NCBI RefSeq assembly: GCF_038024105.1
Contig: NZ_CP150661.1
Location: forward strand, 2,313,001 to 2,377,000
DNA length: 64,000 nucleotides
Reading direction: 5' to 3'
DNA from: Polaribacter butkevichii
GTDB lineage: Bacteria; Bacteroidota; Bacteroidia; Flavobacteriales; Flavobacteriaceae
Of the stretch, positions 44,530 to 53,681 are shown in pieces; within the stretch, counting starts at the first letter, position 1, and each line of letters begins with the position of its first letter. The notes under the pieces were generated by a model, which searched no databases, had not been told where the DNA came from, and saw only the letters and a list, made by a program, of their open reading frames with translations. The translations under genes were made by a program, and so were the position numbers.

Positions 44530-47500
44530 TTACGCTTCGTTTGTATTTTTAATTTTAACTTGATATACTACATTCGGTTTTGTTTGTAAGTAATCTAAGA
44601 CATGATAAGATCTCTTATCTGCTGCTAATGCTGCAACTTCATCTTCTTTATTATTTACATCACCAAAAACCATTGCTCCAGTAGTACATGCAGATGAACA
44701 AGCTGTTTCAAACTCATCTGTATTAATAGCTCTTCCTTCTTTTTTAGCTTTTAGAATTGTTGCTTGTGTCATTTGAATACACATAGAACATTTCTCCATA
44801 ACTCCTCTAGAACGAACTACAACGTCTGGGTTTAAAACCATTTTACCATAGTCATTGTTCATATTGAAATCGAACTCATTATTATTTGAGTATTGGAACC
44901 AGTTGAAACGACGAACTCTATATGGACAGTTGTTTGCACAATATCTTGTACCTACACATCTGTTGTATGCCATTTGATTTTGACCTTGACGACCGTGTGA
45001 AGTTGCAGCAACAGGACAAACAGTCTCACAAGGAGCATGATTACAGTGCTGACACATCATTGGTTGAAAAGTAACTTCAGGATTTTCTGCTTCAGTTTCT
45101 AAAGCTAAATAAGTATCTCCTCTACTTAATCCTAATTCTTTTGCTTCTTCTCTAGTTTCTACTTCAGAAGAGTAATATCTATCAATACGCAACCAGTGCA
45201 TATCTCTACCAACTCTAACTTCTCTTTTACCTACAACAGGTACGTTGTTTTCTGCATGACAGGCAACAACACAGGCACCACAACCGGTACAAGATGTTAA
45301 ATCTATTGATAAATTAAAGTGATGACCAACTTCTCTGTTGTGCTCGTCCCATAAATCTATGGTTTTAGCTTCAACTTCTTTATGATCATAAGACACAAAA
45401 GCAGGTTTGTTCCAAGTATGTTTTGGATCTGCACTACTATTGTACTCTTTTAAAGAAGCTACCTTTAAAATATCATGACGACCAGCAATTGTTTTTTGTA
45501 CTTGTGTACAAGCAAACTTATGAGTTCCAGATACTTTTTCTATAGTAACTCCGTATTGAATATTATTTCCGTTAGCGTATAATGGATATGCATTAACACC
45601 AACTTGCATTTCTTCTTTTAAACCAAACTTTTTTCCGTATCCTAAAGCTAAACCGATAGAACCTTTTGCTTGACCAGGTTGCACCATTACCGGAACAACA
45701 ACTGAAACACCGTTTACAGATACTTTGGCATAATCACCATTTATAGCACCATTATCTTTTACAGGATTAGAAAAACCTAACTCTCTGGCATCAGCCATAG
45801 ACATCATTAAGTAATTATCCCAAGAAGCTCTTGTAATAGGATCAGGGAATTCTTGTAACCAAGGGTTATTTGCTTGCTTACCATCTCCTAAACCTGTTTT
45901 GGTATATAAATTTAATTCAAAACCTGATGCTTTTTTAGCAGCACTAGAAAGTTTTGCAGCTGCATCAGAAATAGACACCTCTACCTCTGTTAAAACTGGC
46001 TCAGAAATAACAACTTCTTTTGTAAAGAAACCATTATGTAAAGCTTTGTTCCAAGAACCACCAACTAAAATAGTAGAAGTAGCAAAAGATTTTAAATAAT
46101 CGTAATATTTAGTTGCATTTCCAGACCATTTTAATAACGTATCTTGAACTTGACGCGTATTAAATAATGGTTGAATTGTTGGTTGCATTAAACCATAAGT
46201 TACTTCATCAAACTGAGTATCTCCCCAAGACTCTAAAAAGTGTGGAGCTGGCAATGCATAATTAGAAGCGTTTACTGTATCATTATTTTCTGTTGATAAT
46301 GCTACTGATAATTCTAATTTTTTTAATCCTTCAGAGAAATCTGATGAACTTGATAATGAATAAACAGGATCTACATTGTAAGAAATTAATCCTGCAACTT
46401 TACCCGCTTTCATATCAGAAACTAATTGAGCAACTTCAGCATCATTTCCTTGACGGATGTTTAATGTGTTGTTAACATCAATAATTTCACTATTTAATGC
46501 TTTGTTAATTGCCAAAGCAATTAGTTGTGCATTTTTATCATTCAATCCTGTTAATACGACTGCTTTAGAACCAGCTTTCTTTAAATCTGAAGCTAATTTC
46601 TTAATAGTTGCATCAATAGAAGTTGCTTTAGAAGGAACGTTAGCCCCTGTAATAGCGTTATATAAATTTAACAATGCAAATACTTGATCAGAAGGTTTTA
46701 CAACCACTCTTTTATCAGAATTAGCACCTGTTAAAGACATGTTACTTTCTATCTGTACATGGTAAGACATGTATCCTTTTGCAGGCTTTCTACCAGCTAT
46801 ATATTGTTTTTCTAAACCTCCATGAAAATCTCCAAGAAAATCTGCACCAAAAGAAACAATTGTTTTTGCTTTTTGTAAATGATAATTTGGTAATGCACGT
46901 CTACCGTACATTGCCATAAAAGCATCTGCTGCTCCAGATTCTGAAACCGCATCATAAACAACATGTTTTACATTTGGGTTTGCAACAATAAATTCTGAAA
47001 TAATTTTATCGGTAGATGGGCTAGCCATAGTACCTGTTAATAAAACAACAGGTTTGTTTGCTTCTTTTAATTCGTTTAATTTAGCACCAATTTCTTTATC
47101 TGCATCTGCCCAAGAAATTGACTCACCAGCTTTAGTAGGTTCTTTTAAACGTAATTTTTCATCATATAAAGATAAAACGGCAGCTTGCACTCTTGCGCTT
47201 GTTGTTCCGTTTGCTTCTTTATTTGGCATTATTTGAATAGGACGACCTTCGCGTGTTTTAACCAACACGTTAGCAAAATCGTATCCATCTGCCATAGAAG
47301 TTGCATACCAATCTGCAACTCCAAGAGTTATATCGTCTGGTTTTACAACATAAGGAATTGCCTTTCTAACAGGCCCTTGACAAGCAGCTAGTGATGCAGC
47401 AGCTGTAGTAAAACCTACATATTTTAAAAAGTCTCTACGTGAAGTAGAAGAATTCTCTAATGTTTCTTTATCACCTAAAAACTCATCTGTAGGAATTTCT

Positions 47501-47589
47501 TCTACAAATTCGTTTTTACTTAACGTTTCAACAATAGAACTACCTTTAAGTTCCTCAACACTTTGCCAGTATTTTTTGTCTGAAGCCAT
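44530..47589 (-). CDS. actB: Alternative complex III subunit ActB (molybdopterin-like plus Fe-S domains)
   Basis: 1019 residues. N-terminal Tat-type signal with SRRDFLKYVGF and a cysteine lipobox (LAACQG), so possibly lipid-anchored after Tat export. The first two thirds are the molybdopterin-oxidoreductase fold without cofactor. The C-terminal third is a four-cluster Fe-S domain with CTGCGACVVACHAE, CQHCNHAPCETVCP, CVGTRYCANNCPY and CSMCIQ...CSSAC. Electron wire of ACIII between ActC and the haems of ActA. Confidence 0.95.
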   Translation of the reverse strand: MASDKKYWQSVEELKGSSIVETLSKNEFVEEIPTDEFLGDKETLENSSTSRRDFLKYVGFTTAAASLAACQGPVRKAIPYVVKPDDITLGVADWYATSMADGYDFANVLVKTREGRPIQIMPNKEANGTTSARVQAAVLSLYDEKLRLKEPTKAGESISWADADKEIGAKLNELKEANKPVVLLTGTMASPSTDKIISEFIVANPNVKHVVYDAVSESGAADAFMAMYGRRALPNYHLQKAKTIVSFGADFLGDFHGGLEKQYIAGRKPAKGYMSYHVQIESNMSLTGANSDKRVVVKPSDQVFALLNLYNAITGANVPSKATSIDATIKKLASDLKKAGSKAVVLTGLNDKNAQLIALAINKALNSEIIDVNNTLNIRQGNDAEVAQLVSDMKAGKVAGLISYNVDPVYSLSSSSDFSEGLKKLELSVALSTENNDTVNASNYALPAPHFLESWGDTQFDEVTYGLMQPTIQPLFNTRQVQDTLLKWSGNATKYYDYLKSFATSTILVGGSWNKALHNGFFTKEVVISEPVLTEVEVSISDAAAKLSSAAKKASGFELNLYTKTGLGDGKQANNPWLQEFPDPITRASWDNYLMMSMADARELGFSNPVKDNGAINGDYAKVSVNGVSVVVPVMVQPGQAKGSIGLALGYGKKFGLKEEMQVGVNAYPLYANGNNIQYGVTIEKVSGTHKFACTQVQKTIAGRHDILKVASLKEYNSSADPKHTWNKPAFVSYDHKEVEAKTIDLWDEHNREVGHHFNLSIDLTSCTGCGACVVACHAENNVPVVGKREVRVGRDMHWLRIDRYYSSEVETREEAKELGLSRGDTYLALETEAENPEVTFQPMMCQHCNHAPCETVCPVAATSHGRQGQNQMAYNRCVGTRYCANNCPYRVRRFNWFQYSNNNEFDFNMNNDYGKMVLNPDVVVRSRGVMEKCSMCIQMTQATILKAKKEGRAINTDEFETACSSACTTGAMVFGDVNNKEDEVAALAADKRSYHVLDYLQTKPNVVYQVKIKNTNEA

Positions 47590-47672
47590 TTATACTTTTT
47601 ATTTAATGATTGAAAGATTCAAAACTGAAAAACATTCCGTTTTTTAATCTTTTAATTTTTAATTCTTTTTTA

Positions 47673-48977
47673 TTAGTAGTGACATTTACCACACTCTTTA
47701 CCACCTAATTGTGAAATGGTAACTTGATCTACATTGTATTTCTTTGCCAAATCTTCATGAATCTTTTTGTAATAATCATTACCTTTTAAATTCACTTTAG
47801 TCTCTTTATGACAATCGATACACCAACCCATTGTTAATGGAGAATATTGATACAATTCATCCATTTCCTCTACAGGACCATGACATTTCTGACAAGCAAC
47901 CCCTGCAACCGTTACGTGCTGAGAATGGTTATAGTATACAAAATCTGGTAAATTATGAACTCTTACCCATTTAATAGGTGATGTACTACCTGTATACTCT
48001 AAGTTATCTGCATCCCAACCTGCTGCTTTGTAAACTTTAGCAATCTCAAGATCTAACTCTTGCTTTCCAAGAACTACTCCGTCTTCTAATTCTACAACAG
48101 TATCGTCTGCAACTTCAGAGATGTTTTTATGACAATTCATACAAACATTAACAGATGGTATACCAGATGTTTTACTATGTTTTGCTGATGAGTGACAGTA
48201 TTGACAATCGATCTTATTATCTCCTGCATGTATCTTATGAGAAAATGCAATTGGTTGAATTGGCTGATACCCTTCATCTACACCTACCTTAAATAAGGTT
48301 CCGAAAAACAAATAAGCACCTACCAACAATAAAAAGATAGTTGTTAAAACTTTTAAGAATGTATTTTGCTTTAAACCTGCCCAAAGCTCATGTAAATCTC
48401 TTTTAAGATTAGAGTCTTGACCTGGCGCAGTATTTCCTTTTAACTCACTTACTTGTTTTAATAAACTAGCAATCATTAAAAAGGCAACAATAATAGCACC
48501 TGCTAATATATATATTAACCAACCCGGAGCAGCCGCAGTAGGAGCAGTTGTAGCACCAACAGCCGCTACAGCTTCTTTTTTCTTAAGCTCACCAACAGTT
48601 GTATAATATAAAAGATCATCTATATTTTTATCTGATAATTGAGGAAAAGCAGTCATTGAAGCTCCTTTATACTCATCAAAAATAGCATTTGCATCCGCAT
48701 CTCCTGACGCTCTAAGCTCTGCATTATTTTTAATCCATGCTTTTAACCAATCATTCTCTCTTCTTTCCTCTACCCCACCTAGAGCAGGTCCTACTAGTTT
48801 CTTATCTAACTTGTGACAAGAAGCACATAACGATTTAAATAATTTTTTCCCTTCTTTTTGGCGTGCTTCATCTACATCTTGTGAATAAGCAGATACGCTA
48901 AATGCAAAAATTAGAAGAAAAGTAAAACTCTTTAGAAGTAATGTGGTTAGTCTATTGTGCAATTCTACACTTTTCAT
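47673..48977 (-). CDS. actA: Alternative complex III subunit ActA, six-haem cytochrome with extra N-terminal c-type domain
   Basis: 434 residues. Signal peptide (ends near residue 32), a class I cytochrome c domain with CASCH at 51-55, two membrane helices (about 153-174 and 208-230), then a multihaem part with CQYCH, CMNCH, CQKCH, CIDCH and CGKCH, six haem motifs in all. ActA of Rhodothermus is pentahaem, so the front domain is an added sixth. Promoter box 55-62 nt upstream makes this the first gene of the act-cta operon. Confidence 0.93.
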   Translation of the reverse strand: MKSVELHNRLTTLLLKSFTFLLIFAFSVSAYSQDVDEARQKEGKKLFKSLCASCHKLDKKLVGPALGGVEERRENDWLKAWIKNNAELRASGDADANAIFDEYKGASMTAFPQLSDKNIDDLLYYTTVGELKKKEAVAAVGATTAPTAAAPGWLIYILAGAIIVAFLMIASLLKQVSELKGNTAPGQDSNLKRDLHELWAGLKQNTFLKVLTTIFLLLVGAYLFFGTLFKVGVDEGYQPIQPIAFSHKIHAGDNKIDCQYCHSSAKHSKTSGIPSVNVCMNCHKNISEVADDTVVELEDGVVLGKQELDLEIAKVYKAAGWDADNLEYTGSTSPIKWVRVHNLPDFVYYNHSQHVTVAGVACQKCHGPVEEMDELYQYSPLTMGWCIDCHKETKVNLKGNDYYKKIHEDLAKKYNVDQVTISQLGGKECGKCHY

Positions 48978-49038
48978 ATTTAAACTTTGTTTAAAAATAT
49001 CTAATATAAAATGATAAATGTCATTTTTTTCCGTTTGA

Positions 49039-49046
49039 CAAAAGTA
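49039..49046 (-). promoter_or_regulatory. Putative -7 box of the act-cta respiratory operon
   Basis: Minus-strand TACTTTTG matches TAnnTTTG, about 60 nt before the actA ATG. Confidence 0.55.
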
Positions 49047-49145
49047 CTACTTCTTCCTAAAATCTGAAAAGCTAAAAGAATGTTAAACTTAATTTATAAT
49101 TAATCTAAATAAGGAGCTAAGCTAATTTATTTCTAAACTAGTCGT

Positions 49146-49153
49146 TATTTTTG
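49146..49153 (+). promoter_or_regulatory. Putative -7 box of the SPOR-domain gene
   Basis: TATTTTTG matches TAnnTTTG, 16 nt before the ATG. Confidence 0.5.
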
Positions 49154-49169
49154 TACAAAATTAAATAGC

Positions 49170-49538
49170 ATGAATATTAAATTAACAGCACTTTCATTTT
49201 TGATTGTTTTATTAACAACTAGTTACAGTTCTTTTTCACAAAATAAAACAAATGAATCTGCAGAAGTTAAAAGAATTATTTCTAAAAAAAGAAGCTTTAA
49301 TAGTACTTACGGATTTGGTTATAGAATTCAACTTTACAATGGAAATGAACAAACAGCAAGAAAATTTATGGCTCGTTTTAAAGTAGAATTTCCTGGGATT
49401 TTCTCAAAATTAGTTTACAATGCGCCTGAATGGAAGGTACAAGTAGGTAATTATAAAACAAAATTAGAAGCCGATAAAGATTTAATAAAGTTTCAGAAAA
49501 AATTCTCTGGTATTATAGTGATACCAATGGGTAAATAA
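49170..49538 (+). CDS. SPOR-domain protein
   Basis: 122 residues. Signal peptide (MNIKLTALSFLIVLLTTSYSSFS), then a charged linker and one SPOR domain (GYRIQLYNGNEQTARKFMARF ... WKVQVGNYKTKLEADKDLIK ... GIIVIPMGK). SPOR domains bind septal peptidoglycan lacking stem peptides. Single-gene unit between promoter box and a long terminator. Confidence 0.88.
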   Translation: MNIKLTALSFLIVLLTTSYSSFSQNKTNESAEVKRIISKKRSFNSTYGFGYRIQLYNGNEQTARKFMARFKVEFPGIFSKLVYNAPEWKVQVGNYKTKLEADKDLIKFQKKFSGIIVIPMGK

Positions 49539-49563
49539 TTCTTTTAAACTATTTAGAAGCAAT

Positions 49564-49625
49564 AAAAAAGCTTCAAATTCTTTTCTATCAAAATTGACAG
49601 ACAAGAATTTGAAGCTTTTTTTTTA
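49564..49625. terminator. Long bidirectional terminator with 19-bp arms
   Basis: Perfect inverted repeat, left arm 49564-49582, right arm 49603-49621 (core AGCTTC/GAAGCT), 20-nt loop, T-run extending right. Serves the convergent SPOR and DUF2911 genes. Confidence 0.9.
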
Positions 49626-49670
49626 TTTAAAACAATTCTAGCACTTATAAAACACAAGCACTAAAACTTA

Positions 49671-50234
49671 TTATTTTAAAACAACCTCTTTAAAAGGGAC
49701 AGACACTACGGTGTTTCCCCATCCTAAATACATTATTACTTGATGGTCTTTTGCTTTATCAAAAGCAATTGAAAAAGCTTCTATTGTTTTCTCTGATTTA
49801 GAAACTTTGGCTGATACTCTAAGAACATCATCTTTTTTATCATAGGTATAATGCCCCCAAACGTTTCTAACAGAACTAAAAACTAATGTCCATTCTTTTT
49901 CTGCAGGAATTGTAAACAAAGTATATGTACCTGCCTTTACTGCTTTACCAGCAAACGAAACATCTTTAAAGAAAGTAATCTCAGTAGCCTCGTTAGCTCC
50001 TGTTCTCCAAACACCTTTATCAGAAACCGCAGCTAAAGAAGATACTTCTCTACCTTTTAATTGTGGTCTACCATAAATAACCTTTACTAATTTGTCTGAG
50101 TTTTTCCAATCATTAGGAAAAGTAGCTGCATCCATAGGGCTTACATCTAATCTTGGAAATTTTTGAGCGAAAGCATCTGTTGATGAAATCATTGCCATTG
50201 CAAAAACGGCTACTAATAAAATTGTTTTTTTCAT
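49671..50234 (-). CDS. DUF2911-domain exported protein
   Basis: 187 residues with a signal peptide (cleavage after about DAFA, residue 23). Body typical of DUF2911: SPMDAATFPNDWKNSDKLVKVIYGRPQLKGR, then GVWRTGANEATEITFFKDVSFAGK and GTYTLFTIPAEKEWTLVF. Function unknown. Stands alone on the minus strand. Confidence 0.88.
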   Translation of the reverse strand: MKKTILLVAVFAMAMISSTDAFAQKFPRLDVSPMDAATFPNDWKNSDKLVKVIYGRPQLKGREVSSLAAVSDKGVWRTGANEATEITFFKDVSFAGKAVKAGTYTLFTIPAEKEWTLVFSSVRNVWGHYTYDKKDDVLRVSAKVSKSEKTIEAFSIAFDKAKDHQVIMYLGWGNTVVSVPFKEVVLK

Positions 50235-50322
50235 TTTTATAATTTAGAATATAATTAAAAACTAAGTCATCAAAAATAAAAAACCTTACAATGATAAGAA
50301 GCTAATTTTGTGTTAAAGAATT

Positions 50323-50436
50323 TTAACACCCACAACCAGAACTACAGCCTTTCTTTTTTTTAGAAGGAAAAATATATTTTCTAACTATAAAAGCAACAGC
50401 TAGCACCACTATTATATATGTTATAATTTCTTGCAT
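50323..50436 (-). CDS. FeoB-associated Cys-rich membrane protein (37 residues)
   Basis: One hydrophobic span (EIITYIIVVLAVAFIV) and a tail KKKKGCSSGCGC with four closely spaced cysteines. ATG at 50436 overlaps the last base of the feoB stop (TAATG), so translation is coupled. A longer reading from 50520 lies wholly inside feoB's 3' end and is not credible. Members of this family accompany FeoB in many Bacteroidota; the role in iron transport is unproven. Confidence 0.85.
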   Translation of the reverse strand: MQEIITYIIVVLAVAFIVRKYIFPSKKKKGCSSGCGC

Positions 50437-52547
50437 TAACTTAAAATTTGGAAGGTTATAAATGATGCCACATAAGCCAATAAGCCCATACCGAAAAGTT
50501 GTATTAGTGGCCATTTCCATGTTTTTGTTTCACGTTTTACAATAGCTAAAGTTGCCATACATTGCATTGCAAAGGCATAAAAAACCATTAAAGACATACC
50601 TACAGGAAAGTTGAATCTTTTTTTACCCGTTTCTGGGTTTATTTCAGATTGCATCTTTTCTTTAATTGTAGAAGTGTTTTCATCATCTGCCTCTACACTA
50701 TAAATAGTTGCCAAAGTACCCACAAATACTTCTCTTGCTGCAAATGATGTTATTAAAGCAATTCCTATTTTCCAATCGTATCCTAAAGGTCTAATTGCAG
50801 GTTCTATTGTTTTTCCTAAAACTCCTATATATGAATTTTCTAATCTTGCAGATGCTATTTTTTGTTGTAATTCTTGATCTGATAAATTCTGATTTGCAAC
50901 ATTTTCAACTGTATTTTTTTCTGCATTATCAAAAGAACTTGATCCGTTTGATGCTAAAAACCACAAAATAATAGACAATGCTAAAATAATTTTACCCGCT
51001 TCTAAAACAAACGACTTTGTTTTTTCTACCACTTCAAAAAATACATTTTTTACAGATGGTAACTTATAATTTGGCATTTCTACCACAAAAAACGACTTCG
51101 ATTTTATCTTTAATGTCTTATGTAATATATAAGCTGCTATAATTGCTGTGGCAAAACCCAATGCATATAATGATAATAAAACTAAACCTTGTAAGTTTAA
51201 AAAACCAAAGATTTTTTTATCGGGTATAATTAAAGATATTAAAATAGCATACACAGGTAAACGGGCAGAACAGGTTGTAAAAGGCACCACCAAAATGGTA
51301 ATTAAACGCTCTTTCCAACTGGCAATTGTTCTAGTTGCCATAATTGCAGGTATTGCACAGGCTGTACCAGAAATTAACGGAATGATACTTTTACCATTCA
51401 TACCAAAACGTCGCATAATTTTATCCATTAAAAACACAACACGACTCATATAACCTGTTTCTTCTAAAACAGCTATAAATAAAAATAGAATGGCAATTTG
51501 TGGGATAAATATAATGACACCTCCAATACCTGGAATAATTCCTTCCGTTAAGAGATTTGTAAGCATTCCTGATGGTAAATTACTTTTTGCAAAATCTGCA
51601 ATTTCAGCAAAAGTAGCATCAATAAAATCCATAGGCACTGAAGCCCAATCAAAAACAGATTGAAAAATCACCAACAACAAAAGGGTAAAGAAAAAATACC
51701 CAAAAAACTTATGGGTAAAAATTCTATCTAATTGTCCACGTAAGTCTGTTGCCTTTGATTTATCAACTATATATGTTTTTTTTAGAATTTTATTAATTTC
51801 TTGATAACGATAAATAGTTTCTTTATGCTGATATTTTTTTAACTTAGATACGTCTTTCTTAAATGCTAATAATTTTTCCTTTTCTTCTTTAGTAACAGTC
51901 TCTGGATAATTATTCTGAGTAACCATTAACCATAATTCATACAAAGAGTAATTAGGACTAATTTCTTTTAATTTTGCAAAATAATCGGGATCTATTTTAT
52001 GATCTATTCCACAAAGTGGAGATGCTTTTGCTGCCACATGACAACGAATAATTGCTGCTTTTACATCTTCAATTCCTTCATTTTTTCTTGCACTTATTAA
52101 AACAACCTCTGTATTTAGTTCTTTTTTTAATAAAGACAAATCAATAGTAATCCCTTTTCTATGCATTTGATCAACCATATTGATTGCCAAAACTGTAGGA
52201 ATTTCTAAATCTTTAATCTGAGAAAAAAGTAATAAGTTTCTTTTTAAGTTTTCTATATCTGCAACAACCAAAATAACATCTGGCGATTCTTTTATGTCTT
52301 TTTTAAGTAATGTTTTTAAAACAATACTTTCATCCATAGAAGTAGGATTGATACTATAAGTACCTGGTAAATCTGTTATAATGGCATTCTGAGTTGCTGA
52401 TAATTTACTGGTTCCTTGTTTTTTATCAACAGTTACACCCGGGTAATTACCCACTTTTTGATTTAAACCTGTAAGTTGATTAAAAAGTGATGTTTTTCCT
52501 GTATTTGGATTCCCTATTAAAGCAACCTTTATATCATTTTTAGACAT
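50436..52547 (-). CDS. feoB: Ferrous iron transporter FeoB
   Basis: 703 residues. N-terminal GTPase domain with GNPNTGKTSLFNQLTG (G1), DLPGTYS (G3) and AINMVDQ (G4); then Gate repeats and about eight membrane helices including GTACAIPAIMATRTI and TTCSARLPVYAILI, where cysteines and other residues line the pore. Imports Fe2+. The stop shares a base with the Cys-rich protein start and the start overlaps feoA, so all three are one unit. Confidence 0.95.
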   Translation of the reverse strand: MSKNDIKVALIGNPNTGKTSLFNQLTGLNQKVGNYPGVTVDKKQGTSKLSATQNAIITDLPGTYSINPTSMDESIVLKTLLKKDIKESPDVILVVADIENLKRNLLLFSQIKDLEIPTVLAINMVDQMHRKGITIDLSLLKKELNTEVVLISARKNEGIEDVKAAIIRCHVAAKASPLCGIDHKIDPDYFAKLKEISPNYSLYELWLMVTQNNYPETVTKEEKEKLLAFKKDVSKLKKYQHKETIYRYQEINKILKKTYIVDKSKATDLRGQLDRIFTHKFFGYFFFTLLLLVIFQSVFDWASVPMDFIDATFAEIADFAKSNLPSGMLTNLLTEGIIPGIGGVIIFIPQIAILFLFIAVLEETGYMSRVVFLMDKIMRRFGMNGKSIIPLISGTACAIPAIMATRTIASWKERLITILVVPFTTCSARLPVYAILISLIIPDKKIFGFLNLQGLVLLSLYALGFATAIIAAYILHKTLKIKSKSFFVVEMPNYKLPSVKNVFFEVVEKTKSFVLEAGKIILALSIILWFLASNGSSSFDNAEKNTVENVANQNLSDQELQQKIASARLENSYIGVLGKTIEPAIRPLGYDWKIGIALITSFAAREVFVGTLATIYSVEADDENTSTIKEKMQSEINPETGKKRFNFPVGMSLMVFYAFAMQCMATLAIVKRETKTWKWPLIQLFGMGLLAYVASFITFQILS

Positions 52548-52777
52548 TACAAATTTGCTTTAAGGATTATAATTTTAGAAGCCGTTTCTTTTCTTATGGC
52601 CAAATGGCTTCCGTTTACACAAATATAAATTGGATCTTTTAAAGGAGCTATTTGAACCAGTTGAACCTCAGCACCTGGCAAACAACCCATTTCTAGTAAT
52701 TTTAAAGGTATAAAATCTAAAGACTCTTCAGAAATATACCCAATCTCTCCCTTACGTAATGTAGCTATTGTGCTCAA
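52547..52777 (-). CDS. feoA: FeoA, SH3-like partner of FeoB
   Basis: 76 residues, SH3-like fold: STIATLRKGEIGYISEE, LLEMGCLPGAEVQLVQIAPLKDPI, HLAIRKETASKIII. Modulates FeoB. Stop overlaps the feoB start by one base. Promoter box about 19-26 nt upstream. Confidence 0.94.
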   Translation of the reverse strand: MSTIATLRKGEIGYISEESLDFIPLKLLEMGCLPGAEVQLVQIAPLKDPIYICVNGSHLAIRKETASKIIILKANL

Positions 52778-52795
52778 TGAATTTTATTTGGAAGG

Positions 52796-52803
52796 CAAAG
52801 ATA
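52796..52803 (-). promoter_or_regulatory. Putative -7 box of the feoAB operon
   Basis: Minus-strand TATCTTTG matches TAnnTTTG, with a TTG 21 nt further upstream (a near-standard -33 spacing), about 19 nt before feoA. No Fur-like box was recognised. Confidence 0.6.
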
Positions 52804-52828
52804 AGAATTTAGAATGAGTCTAAACAAG

Positions 52829-53509
52829 TTATTTAGAAGCATATTCTTCTTTTAACAAAACAATATCCTTTTTTAGTTTTTCCATATCTTTTTTCTCGGT
52901 GCCATCATAATAGCCACGAATCCGTTTTTCTTTATCTACCAATACAAATTGTTCTGTGTGTATAAAATCGTTTTCATCTCCATCTCCTTCATCTGTTACC
53001 GCAAAATAACTTTTTCTAGCCAACTCATAAATGTGTTTTTTAGGTCCTGTAGTAACATTCCACTTTCCATCTATAACTCCTTTTCTATCTGCATATTCCC
53101 TTAATACAGAAACACTATCTATAACAGGAGTTACAGAATGTGATAAAAACATAATATCCTCATCGTTTTTATAATACGCTTGCAACTCACTCATATTATA
53201 AGCCATCGCAATACAAATAGTTTGGCAACGTGTAAAAAAGAAATCTGCTATGTAAATTTTATCTTTATAATCATCATTAGTAATAATTTTACCATTTTGA
53301 TTGATGAGTTTAAAATTTGCAATGGTGTGATTTTTTTGAATATGCAGCATGCTTTCATCTACCAATCTCGGATTTACATCTACTGGATTGTATATCTTAA
53401 GACGATTATCAACCTTTAATAAATGATAAAATACAGGGATTGTAATTGCCGAAACAACAATTAAAAAAATAAGCGTTGGCAACGATTTTTTAAAGAATTT
53501 TAACTCCAT
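52829..53509 (-). CDS. SCO1/SenC-family copper chaperone
   Basis: 226 residues with one N-terminal anchor helix (about 10-30) and a thioredoxin-like domain bearing FFFTRCQTICIAMAYNMSELQ: the CxxxC copper ligands, and FIHTEQFVLVD, in which the histidine is the third ligand. Delivers copper to CuA of subunit II. Its own frame is separated from feoA by 51 nt. Fits with ctaC in the window. Confidence 0.93.
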   Translation of the reverse strand: MELKFFKKSLPTLIFLIVVSAITIPVFYHLLKVDNRLKIYNPVDVNPRLVDESMLHIQKNHTIANFKLINQNGKIITNDDYKDKIYIADFFFTRCQTICIAMAYNMSELQAYYKNDEDIMFLSHSVTPVIDSVSVLREYADRKGVIDGKWNVTTGPKKHIYELARKSYFAVTDEGDGDENDFIHTEQFVLVDKEKRIRGYYDGTEKKDMEKLKKDIVLLKEEYASK

Positions 53510-53644
53510 AAAATAAGTTTATAAGCACAAATTTACGACTTAAAACCCCCTTAGAAAAGTAAACAAAAACAAATACTTTGTAAAATCTTTGTTAAAATAA
53601 AAAATCAAGTTCTATAAGCCCTTTTACAACTCTCTTTAAAAACG

Positions 53645-53652
53645 TACATTTG
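53645..53652 (+). promoter_or_regulatory. Putative -7 box of rseP
   Basis: TACATTTG matches TAnnTTTG, 29 nt before the rseP ATG. Confidence 0.55.
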
Positions 53653-53681
53653 CGACCATTTTAACTATGATTTAACGCTGA

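Noticed and set aside
50437..50520. 28-residue N-terminal extension of the Cys-rich FeoB-associated protein
   Set aside because: It lies wholly within the 3' end of feoB in another frame; the 37-residue version matches the family and shares the TAATG overlap.
52778..52828. Fur box in front of feoA
   Set aside because: No 19-bp Fur-like dyad was recognisable in the 51-nt gap.
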